From: CAXBPY01 sp003455275
GTDB lineage: Bacteria; Bacteroidota; Bacteroidia; Chitinophagales; UBA10324
Direction of reading: 5' to 3'
Length of the DNA: 64,000 nucleotides
Assembly: GCA_963977675.1 (NCBI GenBank)
Contig: CAXBPY010000007.1
Location: 1 to 64,000 of the forward strand
A model generated the notes under the pieces. That model saw only the letters and a program-made list of their open reading frames with translations, was not told where the DNA came from and searched no databases. The translations under genes were made by a program, and so were the position numbers. Shown piece after piece: positions 57,188 to 64,000 of the stretch. Position 1 is the first letter of the stretch; every line of letters begins with the position of its first letter.

Positions 57188-57940
57188 TCACGGAGTAATT
57201 TCAAACCGAACGAACATGTTTGAACGGAAAGTTATCTTTTGAAATTCAACATCTGTCTTATACGAATAATCTCTTGCACCCCTCATATAAATCCCCTGCT
57301 GATTTGAAATTGTTTGATCTCCACCATACATGTAACCAGTCGAGTATCCGTAATAAGGATCTTCCCGCACAATCAAAGTCTTTCCAGCCCATTTGTCAAG
57401 TGGCTTCAGCATGTAGTTGGCTTGCGGTTTTGCTTTATCTATTGCTTCTACTCTCACTACTTCTTCGATGCTGTCGCGCTTTGAGTAATCGGTTTTCCAG
57501 ATATCAGCATCATAAATTTTCAAGTCATAAACAATCTGAAAAACTGTTTGAGTTTCTTCTGCTGTAGAAACTTTAAGAGAGTATTCCTTACTCTGCATCA
57601 CATCTTTTCCGTGCCAGCGAATCTTTACATAACCACTTGCGAGGTCGTGCGTCGAAAGATTCTTCACATCAATTTTATTTTCTTTCAGTGCATCAACTAA
57701 TTCATGTTCTAAAGAATCAATACTGATTTTGGTTTTGCCATCCATTCTTTCATGTAGAGTAATGCTGATGAAAATCTCATCAGGCACTACTTCTCTTTCT
57801 GCTGAAGTAGAAACATCAATTTATGGAACCTTATTGATATCGAATTCTCCGGTAGTTTGTGCCTCGGTATTAGGTGCAATCATCAAAAAAGTGAAGGTAA
57901 AAAAGAAAATAGCTTCTGCGATTTTTATGATTCTTTTCAT
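57188..57940 (-). pseudogene. SIMPL-like (DUF541) exported protein interrupted by an in-frame stop
   Basis: One continuous frame of 251 codons reads from the ATG at 57940 to 57188 except for a TAA at 57823-57821 (codon 40). The first 39 codons give a signal peptide (MKRIIKIAE...TEAQ); after the stop the same frame continues with EREVVPDEIFISITLHE..., then a SIMPL-type fold with AKPQANYMLKPLDKWAGKTL near the end. Because the frame is the same on both sides, this is a single nonsense change rather than a frameshift. A GTG at 57787 gives a 199-residue leaderless fragment that would lose export. The SIMPL assignment is by pattern and moderately sure. Confidence 0.75.
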
Positions 57941-58028
57941 TTGGTGTAAATTTTTTTTAAAGTGATAAGATCTGAAACGAAAATAAAAGATGAAATTGTC
58001 GAAGCCATAAAAATGTTTATAATAAAAT

Positions 58029-58045
58029 ATTTCAGAATTTCTGAA
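58029..58045. repeat. 17-base dyad symmetry, possible operator
   Basis: TTTCAGAATTTCTGAAA is a perfect palindrome with a central T (8-base arms). It lies between the divergent SIMPL-like gene and mltG and could bind a regulator or form a small hairpin. Confidence 0.6.
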
Positions 58046-58089
58046 ACCTAAAATCAATTGTGATGTAAAGAAGGCAAAACACAGCTCAA

Positions 58090-58190
58090 CCAGAAAACTT
58101 GAAAAGAGTTTTACCGCCTTCCGAAACGCTCATTTAGGGTTTGGTGTTTTACCTTAACAGAGAACTTGAAGGCGGTTTTTTTATTTTTTG
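58090..58190 (+). ncRNA. Candidate structured RNA or attenuator upstream of mltG
   Basis: A first hairpin (AAAACT at 58094-58099, AGTTTT at 58107-58112) is followed by a 9-base stem, ACCGCCTTC at 58113-58121 and GAAGGCGGT at 58168-58176, which encloses a 46-base apical part with its own possible AAACGC/GTGTTT pairing. It ends in a T tract to 58190, as in an intrinsic terminator. No forward ORF precedes it. It may be the end of a small RNA or a leader attenuator for mltG, 76 bases downstream. No promoter was recognised. Confidence 0.4.
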
Positions 58191-58266
58191 TCTTTACTGT
58201 TATTCTTCGAACATATTCACCAATGAACGAATGAACTTATTTCATTTTTGATTTCTTTGTGCATTC

Positions 58267-59322
58267 ATGACGAAGAAAAAAATCAGCCGGTTCAGGAAGG
58301 TTTTAATTGCGTTGATATCAGTTGTAATTATTTCAGCGATTGGCGTCGGGTATTCTTTTTATCAAAAAATTTATTCGCCTAATATTTCAGCTAATCTGGA
58401 TAAACAATTTCTTTTCGTTCCGACCGGTTGTAATTATCAGCAGCTGATCAATATTATTTCACAAAAGAAAATTATTGTTCACAGTGAATCGTTTCTTTGG
58501 GTAGCGGAACGAATGTCGCTTTCGGAGAACATCCATCCCGGAAAATATGAATTGCAAAAAGGAATGAGCAACTATGACCTCGTTCACCTGCTGAGAAGCG
58601 GAAAACAAACTCCCGTGAAACTTGTGCTTAATAAATTCAGAACAAAAAATGATTTTGCTTCCTTCGTAAGTTCGAAACTGGAGATAGATAGTTCGGTATT
58701 GCTTTCCTGCCTGAATGAGGAATCATTTTTATCACAATTCGGATTTAATAAAGAAGAAGTTATTTGTTTGTTTGTTCCGAATACTTATGAATTTTACTGG
58801 AACACCAATGCAGATAAGTTTTTTATTCGTATGAAAAAAGAATATGATTTATTCTGGAATGAAAAGAGAAAGCAAGAAGCTCAGAATCAAAAACTGACAC
58901 CAACCGAAGTTGAAATTCTTGCAAGCATAATTGAAGAGGAAACAAATCAGAACGATGAAAAGCAAACCATTGCATCAGTCTATCTGAACCGATTAAAAAA
59001 AGGAATGCTGCTGCAGGCAGATCCTACTGTCAAGTTTGCTTTAAATGATTTTACGATCCGAAGAATAAGGGAAACACACATTGAACAATCAAAAGATTCT
59101 CCTTACAACACTTATCGAAAAACCGGATTGCCTCCGGGGCCTATATGCACGCCTTCCTCAACAAGTATTGATGCTGTTTTGCAACCGGCTGAAACAGACT
59201 ACCTCTATTTCTGCGCTAGTTCAACCAAACCAGGATACCATGTATTTGCTTCGACATTAAATGCTCATCAGGCCAACGCAAAACTTTATCAGCAGTGGCT
59301 GAATAAGAGAGGGATAAATTAG
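58267..59322 (+). CDS. mltG: Endolytic murein transglycosylase MltG
   Basis: Cleaves nascent glycan strands in the inner membrane, helping to end peptidoglycan synthesis. The 351-residue protein has one N-terminal membrane anchor (12-31), a LysM-like part, and the YceG domain with catalytic E223 in ILASIIEEET, then VYLNRLKKGMLLQADPTVKFAL and SPYNTYRKTGLPPGPI. Typical size and motif set; no truncation. It runs toward the convergent rimO. Confidence 0.95.
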   Translation: MTKKKISRFRKVLIALISVVIISAIGVGYSFYQKIYSPNISANLDKQFLFVPTGCNYQQLINIISQKKIIVHSESFLWVAERMSLSENIHPGKYELQKGMSNYDLVHLLRSGKQTPVKLVLNKFRTKNDFASFVSSKLEIDSSVLLSCLNEESFLSQFGFNKEEVICLFVPNTYEFYWNTNADKFFIRMKKEYDLFWNEKRKQEAQNQKLTPTEVEILASIIEEETNQNDEKQTIASVYLNRLKKGMLLQADPTVKFALNDFTIRRIRETHIEQSKDSPYNTYRKTGLPPGPICTPSSTSIDAVLQPAETDYLYFCASSTKPGYHVFASTLNAHQANAKLYQQWLNKRGIN

Positions 59323-59360
59323 AATTATGAATTTTGATTTTTTGAATTATGATTTAAGTT

Positions 59361-60671
59361 CTAAATCATTTCACCGAAGAGATCAAACTCTTCAGCATCT
59401 GTAATTTTTATATCTGTAAAATCTCCAACGCGCAGGTAAGTGTCAGTTGCATTAATCAACACTTCATTATCTATCTCCGGAGAATCAGATTCTGTTCTTC
59501 CGACAAAGTAGTCGCCTTCCTTTCGGTCAATCAGCACACGATAGGTATTGCCAACCTTGTTTTCATTTTTCCTTCTTGAGATTTCCTGTTGAACATCCAT
59601 GAGTTGCTGCGCGCGTTTCTTTTTTGTGACAGCACTCACATCATCCTTCAGTTCAAATCCTGTAGTTCCTTCTTCGTGCGAGTAAGTGAACACTCCGAGA
59701 CGGTCGAATTCAATCTCTTTCACAAAATCTACGAGTTCATCAAAGTGTTCCTTTTTCTCTCCGGGAAATCCAACCAACATGGTGGTGCGCAAGGCAATAC
59801 CCGGAACTTCAGCGCGTATAGTTTTTATGAGCTGTGTGATTTCATTTTTGTCCGTCTGCCGCTTCATCGCTTTCAATATCGGATCGCTGATATGCTGAAA
59901 AGGAATGTCGAGATACTTGCAGATATTTTTTCGGTCACGGATCACTTCAAGAATTTCTGTCGGGAATTTATTCGGATACGCATAGTGCAATCGGATCCAC
60001 TCCACTCCTTCTATATCTGAAACACGGAGCAGCAGCTCCTTTAATTTTCTTTCCTTGTATATGTCCAGTCCGTAATAAGTCAGCTCTTGTGCGATGAGCA
60101 AAAATTCTTTTACACCACGCTTCACTAAATTCCTGATCTCTTCTTCAATCATTTCAATCGGTTTGCTCACATGAGCACCGCGCATCAGCGGAATAGCACA
60201 GAATGAACAAGTGCGGTTGCAACCCTCGGAGATTTTTACATAAGCATAATGTGCAGGAGTGGTGAGCAATCTTTCACCTACGAGTTCGTGCTTGTAATCT
60301 GCCTTCAGTGTTTTGAGCAATCGGGGAAGTTCTGAAGTGCCGAACCAATTGTCCACTTCCTTCATTTCCTCTTTCAACTCATCACGATAGCGCTGGCTCA
60401 AACATCCTGTCACGATCAGCTTATCAATTTTTCCTTCGCGCTTGTGCTCACTGAATTCAAGAATGGTGTTGATGCTTTCCTGCTTTGCAGTGTCAATGAA
60501 TCCGCAAGTATTGATGATAACAACCGGGCTGTCATCGTTGTCGTTGTCGTGCGCAACTTCATAGTTGTTCGCGCGCAGCTGACCCATCATAATTTCAGAG
60601 TCAACAGTGTTTTTACTGCACCCGAGTGTAACTACATGAACGCGGGGCTTGCGAAGAGTTTTTGTGCGCAT
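59361..60671 (-). CDS. rimO: Ribosomal protein uS12 methylthiotransferase RimO
   Basis: Adds a methylthio group to the conserved Asp of ribosomal protein S12. From the ATG at 60671 the 436-residue radical SAM protein has a UPF0004 domain with TLGCSKNTVDSE (C18), the cluster motif Cx3Cx2C in GCNRTCSFCAIPLMRG, and a C-terminal TRAM domain (about 370-436). The CSKNTVDSE and CAIPLMRG motifs separate it from the tRNA enzyme MiaB. Ten upstream codons are open but not likely used. Confidence 0.95.
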   Translation of the reverse strand: MRTKTLRKPRVHVVTLGCSKNTVDSEIMMGQLRANNYEVAHDNDNDDSPVVIINTCGFIDTAKQESINTILEFSEHKREGKIDKLIVTGCLSQRYRDELKEEMKEVDNWFGTSELPRLLKTLKADYKHELVGERLLTTPAHYAYVKISEGCNRTCSFCAIPLMRGAHVSKPIEMIEEEIRNLVKRGVKEFLLIAQELTYYGLDIYKERKLKELLLRVSDIEGVEWIRLHYAYPNKFPTEILEVIRDRKNICKYLDIPFQHISDPILKAMKRQTDKNEITQLIKTIRAEVPGIALRTTMLVGFPGEKKEHFDELVDFVKEIEFDRLGVFTYSHEEGTTGFELKDDVSAVTKKKRAQQLMDVQQEISRRKNENKVGNTYRVLIDRKEGDYFVGRTESDSPEIDNEVLINATDTYLRVGDFTDIKITDAEEFDLFGEMI

Positions 60672-60836
60672 TGAATTAAGGCGCGCAAATAAATGATACA
60701 ATCAGTTCAATGCATCAAGTGACAGATTGATTTGTAATCAGGATAATTTGAAAAGTGGAGTGAGCCTGATTAGTATGGCTGAACTTATTTCGAGGTACTG
60801 CCGAATTCAAAAACTAATAGAAAAGGAAATAATCCC

Positions 60837-61919
60837 TTACCTGATGCCATTGAAAATTCTGCTCCAGCGGATTTTGCTGAACCAGCTTCCATCAGTATTC
60901 CAGCTCATCCAGATAAACCATGCCTTACCTACAATATGATCTTCGGGAACAAATCCCCAGAAGCGTGAGTCGAGGCTATTGTGACGGTTATCACCCATCA
61001 TCCAGTAATAATCCATTGCTGGAGTATAAGTAGTTGATTCTTTTCCGTCAATAAAAATTTTATCTCCGCGCAATTCCAGTTTATGGTGCTCGTAAATATT
61101 AATCAGCCGTGCATAAAGCGCAATATTATTTATAGTCAGATTAACTGTAACACCTGCTTTCGGAATTACAATCGGCCCGTAGTTATCGATATTCCAGGGA
61201 AAGTTTTTCGGGTCGGTTGGAAAAAGAGTTTCAGGAGTTGGGTTTGCATCAAGATAAAATCGCTGAACACTTTTTACATTCGATAACTTCCGAAGTGTGT
61301 CAGCTGCCATTGTAGTCATCATCAATCTATATACACCTGTGTTGACTGATACCTGAGTTACTTCCAGCTTATTCAGGAGATCAGAGCTGATTAAAGTACC
61401 GTCAGTATAAACCGCATATTCTTCCTGTGCAGCAGGAGCTTCCCAGTTTTTCTTTCCGTTTACATAAACATCTCCATTGGTTATCTTAAGCGTGTCGCCG
61501 GGAATTGCAATGCATCGTTTTATATAATTCTCACGCTTGTCAACCGGACGAAAATCTTCCATTGGATAGTTAAAGACTACAACATCATTGTTCTTAATGT
61601 GTGTAAAACCGGGAATGCGATGATAACCAAGTTCAATCCACTCTAGGTATGATTTACCTCCAATCAATGGCATGGTGTTGTGTGCAAACGGGAAACTAAG
61701 AAGCGTCATGGGTGTTCTGGCGCCATAATGCATTTTACTTACAAAAAGAAAATCACCAACCAATAATGATTTCTCCATAGATGGTGTAGGAATGGTGTAT
61801 GCTTCAATAGCAAAAGTGCGGATAAGTGTTGCAGCTATTACAGCAAATACAAGTGCCTCAATCCACTCGCGCGTTTTTGATTTGCGGGTAGCACTTTTTC
61901 TCCAGAATTTCCAATTCAT
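60837..61919 (-). CDS. lepB: Signal peptidase I
   Basis: Removes Sec and Tat signal peptides. The 360-residue protein has an N-terminal membrane segment (about 20-40), catalytic S47 in TPSMEKSL and K134 in [13 protein letters not shown], and the box E motif [17 protein letters not shown] long insertion (about 155-275) between boxes D and E is typical of Bacteroidota. Predicted to process the many signal-peptide proteins in this window. Confidence 0.95.
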   Translation of the reverse strand: MNWKFWRKSATRKSKTREWIEALVFAVIAATLIRTFAIEAYTIPTPSMEKSLLVGDFLFVSKMHYGARTPMTLLSFPFAHNTMPLIGGKSYLEWIELGYHRIPGFTHIKNNDVVVFNYPMEDFRPVDKRENYIKRCIAIPGDTLKITNGDVYVNGKKNWEAPAAQEEYAVYTDGTLISSDLLNKLEVTQVSVNTGVYRLMMTTMAADTLRKLSNVKSVQRFYLDANPTPETLFPTDPKNFPWNIDNYGPIVIPKAGVTVNLTINNIALYARLINIYEHHKLELRGDKIFIDGKESTTYTPAMDYYWMMGDNRHNSLDSRFWGFVPEDHIVGKAWFIWMSWNTDGSWFSKIRWSRIFNGIR

Positions 61920-61998
61920 GCTTTAGGATGTGGGATTTAAATATTTTCTAAAAAAGAAGTATGTATAATGACCAAAAGAAAAAAATATTGCATGGCGC

Positions 61999-62030
61999 CA
62001 AAAGTATTTTTTCAGCCCCACTCCTTTCAA
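61999..62030 (-). promoter_or_regulatory. Possible lepB promoter
   Basis: TACTTTTG on the reverse strand (62006-61999) is a perfect -7 box; TTG lies 21 bases upstream (62030-62028). It is 80 bases before the lepB start. Confidence 0.45.
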
Positions 62031-62187
62031 TTACTTTCTAACAAAATTTTGTTTGTTGGAGCATAATGCCACATTTTCAATCCTTTTGCTTTTATTTTTT
62101 TTCAGTTTATAAAAGATGAAATAAATTATTTCATCGTGATAATATAAGCGCTTAACGAAGATTTCGCACCACGCTGCGGCAGGCCAA

Positions 62188-62195
62188 TACTTTTG
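62188..62195 (+). promoter_or_regulatory. -7 box upstream of the 62215 gene
   Basis: TACTTTTG matches TAnnTTTG exactly, 19 bases before the ATG at 62215. The -33 region shows only TTTC at a 22-base distance. Confidence 0.4.
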
Positions 62196-62214
62196 GTTTC
62201 ACCTAAAAACAATT

Positions 62215-62589
62215 ATGAAGTTCGTGTTCATTTTTTTCTTAACAGTATTTCCGGCATTCAATAGTGCACTGCATGCCCAAGCAATGAGAGGGAAATTAAC
62301 TTGTAATTCTGAGCCTGTTAATTATTCAAAGTCCGGCAATCATTCTCTATTGTTTAAGCATGCTCAGCACGATTTTTCTCCTTGCGGAAAAATTAGCCTC
62401 AGTGAAAATCATTCAAATCCTGCATATAGTTTAATGCTTTATGTGATGCGAATTCAACGAGTGAAGATCAGCACCCGAACTATGAGCTTCTGCTTTAATT
62501 TGGATATAGCTGTCACTACCTGGGGCATTGCCGAGCGAGCAGTTTTTTTTAACCAAAATAAATTTTCTAATCCATGTCTCTTACACTAA
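62215..62589 (+). CDS. Small putative exported protein
   Basis: A 124-residue ORF with a credible signal peptide (MKFVFIFFLTVFPAFNSALHAQ). The rest has no recognised domain and contains scattered His and Cys. The N-terminal signal and the -7 box in front favour a real gene, but the body has no family support. It overlaps the next small ORF by 16 bases. Confidence 0.5.
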   Translation: MKFVFIFFLTVFPAFNSALHAQAMRGKLTCNSEPVNYSKSGNHSLLFKHAQHDFSPCGKISLSENHSNPAYSLMLYVMRIQRVKISTRTMSFCFNLDIAVTTWGIAERAVFFNQNKFSNPCLLH

Positions 62590-62741
62590 TCATCCGCATT
62601 TGCATTCTCGCTTTGCTGTTGCTTACAGCACATGAAATTAATCCCCGCAAACTTGGCCAAAAGGGATGGAAGAATCTTCGTTTTGCGATGCGACATCCGA
62701 TAGAAAGTTTGTTACACCTCAGAAAGAATTTTCATTTCTAA
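62574..62741 (+). CDS. 55-residue single-helix peptide
   Basis: Short ORF beginning MSLTLIIRICILALLLLTAHE, a hydrophobic helix, then a basic part (NPRKLGQKGWKNLRF, MRHPIESLLHLRKNFHF). It could be a small membrane peptide or an uncleaved signal-anchored protein. Its ATG overlaps the upstream ORF, as in coupled translation. It is too short to be sure; the basic tail is the only distinctive feature. Confidence 0.4.
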   Translation: MSLTLIIRICILALLLLTAHEINPRKLGQKGWKNLRFAMRHPIESLLHLRKNFHF

Positions 62742-62771
62742 ACAAATTGACAGATTAAAATTTTCATCAAT

Positions 62772-63179
62772 ATGAGCCTTAAAAAATTTTCGATTCAGAC
62801 ATTCTCTCTATTTATTTTTCTCAGCATTGCTGTGGGCACAAGTGCGCAAACTATTTACTTCTGCGAGTCAGTTGATCAGAGCGGAGCACCTGTTAATCAG
62901 AGCAACGCATTCATTATTGGTAATAATGGCGGCTACTTTGATTTCCTGGTTAAGTTGCCTTACGAGGCGCGGAGCTATTATGTAAACTATGATATCTACA
63001 AATTATCGAGCGATGGCAGCGAACAGTTTGATAATACTATACGGCAGGAAATAGAGCCGGACTACAATTGGTTTTGGAAAGAAGTGACTTTTTATGATGA
63101 GGGAACATACAAAGTATATGTTTATGATGACAATGATTACCTCATTACATCTTCTTCAGTAAAAGTCAGGAAAAATTAA
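62772..63179 (+). CDS. Exported protein of unknown function
   Basis: A 135-residue protein with a signal peptide (MSLKKFSIQTFSLFIFLSIAVGTSAQ). The mature part is beta-rich and acidic with tyrosines (YYVNYDIYKLSSDGSEQFDN and VYVYDDNDYLI), resembling small beta-sandwich exported proteins of Bacteroidota. No catalytic motif. Starts 30 bases after the short ORF at 62574..62741. Confidence 0.72.
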   Translation: MSLKKFSIQTFSLFIFLSIAVGTSAQTIYFCESVDQSGAPVNQSNAFIIGNNGGYFDFLVKLPYEARSYYVNYDIYKLSSDGSEQFDNTIRQEIEPDYNWFWKEVTFYDEGTYKVYVYDDNDYLITSSSVKVRKN

Positions 63180-63247
63180 TCAGAAGCCTGCTGCATTTAG
63201 GTTAAGCTGAAGATTTAGTTTATAAAAGTTTTAAAACTTAAGAAAGA

Positions 63248-63580
63248 CTATTTTTTCCTTTGAAAAAATTTTGTTATTGTCCGAACAAAATAAACCTGCG
63301 CAAGGCGAACAATAAATTTTGCAGCTTCACTCTTAATACCCATTTCTTCTTTGCCCAAAAATCGGTTGAACAGAAAATCATTTACCCATTCCATCCATCC
63401 GAAAACCTTGTCATTTGTTCTGTCACTGAAAGGAAGAATTGGTTTCAAAATCATTTCAGGGTAATGATTCCGCAAATCGCGCCATTTGCTTTTCAATCTT
63501 TTTTCGGTATCCAGGATATGAGCCTCGAGCCTTTGTTTTTCTTGTAATAAAGTTTTGTAATCAGTTACCTGTGTATACAT
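63248..63580 (-). CDS. Uncharacterised helical protein
   Basis: A 110-residue, mostly alpha-helical protein: an N-terminal coiled-coil-like stretch (about 8-36, TLLQEKQRLEAHILDTEKRLKSK), then hydrophobic/aromatic helices with a basic C-terminus (TKFFQRKK). Unrecognised. The holin-family gene lies about 200 bases upstream on the same strand, so these may be neighbours in a small membrane-stress cluster. Confidence 0.68.
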   Translation of the reverse strand: MYTQVTDYKTLLQEKQRLEAHILDTEKRLKSKWRDLRNHYPEMILKPILPFSDRTNDKVFGWMEWVNDFLFNRFLGKEEMGIKSEAAKFIVRLAQVYFVRTITKFFQRKK

Positions 63581-63781
63581 TTTTTTCTTTGTGGTGGTTT
63601 ACAGGTTCAAAGAAATGAAATTTAATTGCTATATATAAGTGTAATTATTCGATGCAGCCATCTAAACTTTTTTGCCCTGTTTTTTTTCTGAACTCTATTT
63701 TTAAACTGTTCATATTAAGGGGAGACTTAAAATAACGCCCCTTCAAATGTTATCGCCTTTCTTAAGATCCACAATTAAGAA

Positions 63782-64000
63782 TTAACTGCCACCGGTTTCA
63801 GTATCATCATTCTTATAAATTGTACGAATCACCTGGCTCATAAAAAATTGTTCAACACTTTTTCTTTTCACTAATAAAATAAAAAGAGCGAAGCAGTAAA
63901 CACCGGCTACCAGTAAGAAACCTGCATACTGACTGCTCATTACCGAATTCAAATAAGCACCCGCTACAATTGATACTGCTATCAGTACTAAAAAGAAAAT
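63782..64000 (-). CDS. C-terminal part of a holin-superfamily III (Phage_holin_3_6) membrane protein, truncated by the window edge
   Basis: The last 72 codons of a reverse-strand gene that continues beyond 64000. The visible part has two membrane segments (about 1-20 and 26-45 of the visible piece), with QYAGFLLVAGVYCFALFILLV, and a polar tail ending KNDDTETGGS. The helix-turn-helix hairpin with a conserved A/GxFLxVAG segment fits Bacteroidota Phage_holin_3_6 proteins (formerly DUF1469), which are chromosomal stress-type proteins rather than phage genes. The 5' end cannot be seen. Confidence 0.6.
   Translation of the reverse strand: MFFLVLIAVSIVAGAYLNSVMSSQYAGFLLVAGVYCFALFILLVKRKSVEQFFMSQVIRTIYKNDDTETGGS

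Larger units (their letters stand above)
57941..58266. other. 326-base gene-free region with structured DNA
   Basis: Between the divergent SIMPL-like gene and mltG. It contains a 17-base dyad (58029-58045), a small hairpin (58094-58112) and a terminator-type stem with T run (58113-58190). No coding potential was seen. Confidence 0.65.

Noticed and set aside
58113..58190. A tRNA upstream of mltG
   Set aside because: The cloverleaf arms, anticodon loop and CCA-proximal acceptor stem are not present; only a long stem-loop with a T tract is seen.
59589..60020. 143-codon ORF antisense to rimO
   Set aside because: It overlaps conserved RimO regions throughout and has no family signal.
60727..60939. 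70-codon forward ORF at the lepB 3' end
   Set aside because: About half of it lies antisense to the conserved lepB C-terminus, and there is no promoter or domain.

Overview
The window looks like a chromosomal segment of an uncultured or little-studied member of the Bacteroidota. The main support is seven proteins with type IX secretion system (T9SS) C-terminal sorting domains, of both the short 'type A' and the 'gliding motility-associated' type B (CHU_C) kinds. Two further signs agree: promoter boxes of the Bacteroidota form TTTG-N18-TAnnTTTG, and weak Shine-Dalgarno sequences in front of most starts. The DNA is AT-rich. No rRNA, tRNA, insertion sequence, integrase or CRISPR array was seen. 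Most of the window is core chromosome with surface-protein genes scattered through it.

Layout, left to right. (1) 1-3.9 kb: the 3' part of a giant repeat-built T9SS type B surface protein. (2) 4-15 kb: a DEDDh exonuclease/GIY-YIG fusion; apolipoprotein N-acyltransferase; an inositol-phosphatase family enzyme; a reverse-strand run nfeD-kdsB-kdsC (LPS Kdo supply); a LysM protein; an APC amino-acid permease directly abutting a double-ATPase oligopeptide-type ABC protein. (3) 15-24.5 kb, all reverse strand: two unknown exported proteins, then MuiA-like protein, polytopic membrane protein and aspartate kinase in one overlapping run, then a T9SS protein and a repeat protein with a phage-like C-terminus. 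(4) 24.5-31.9 kb, forward: cob(I)alamin adenosyltransferase, DUF2795 protein, rpsF-rpsR-rplI, a TMTC-like membrane TPR protein, a YihY protein, a putative glycosidase and a small T9SS protein. (5) 32-41 kb: a copper-binding T9SS protein (reverse), gyrA with a TPR protein (forward), and a 1031-residue SprB-repeat T9SS protein (reverse). (6) 41-48 kb: ComEC-like protein, crotonase, Nudix, DUF4328, GNAT and a second T9SS type B protein. (7) 48-53.1 kb: a TPP-riboswitch-controlled thiamine operon, thiS-thiC-tenI/thiE-like-thiD-thiE-thiG. (8) 53-64 kb: copper P-type ATPase divergent from a Tat-type superoxide dismutase, a T9SS protein, a SIMPL-like gene broken by an in-frame stop, mltG, rimO, lepB, several small exported proteins and the 3' end of a holin-family membrane protein.

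How the parts fit: many genes serve the cell envelope (Lnt, KdsB/KdsC, MltG, LepB, LysM, NfeD, T9SS cargo). The thiamine operon covers the HMP branch and the coupling step, plus the thiazole synthase and its sulfur carrier, but no thiH/thiO or thiF is present here. The most notable signals are the stop-interrupted SIMPL gene, the phage-like module on a host surface protein, the secreted cupredoxin fusion, the TMTC-like protein, and a structured terminator-bearing RNA candidate upstream of mltG. I do not see a clear new multi-gene system.
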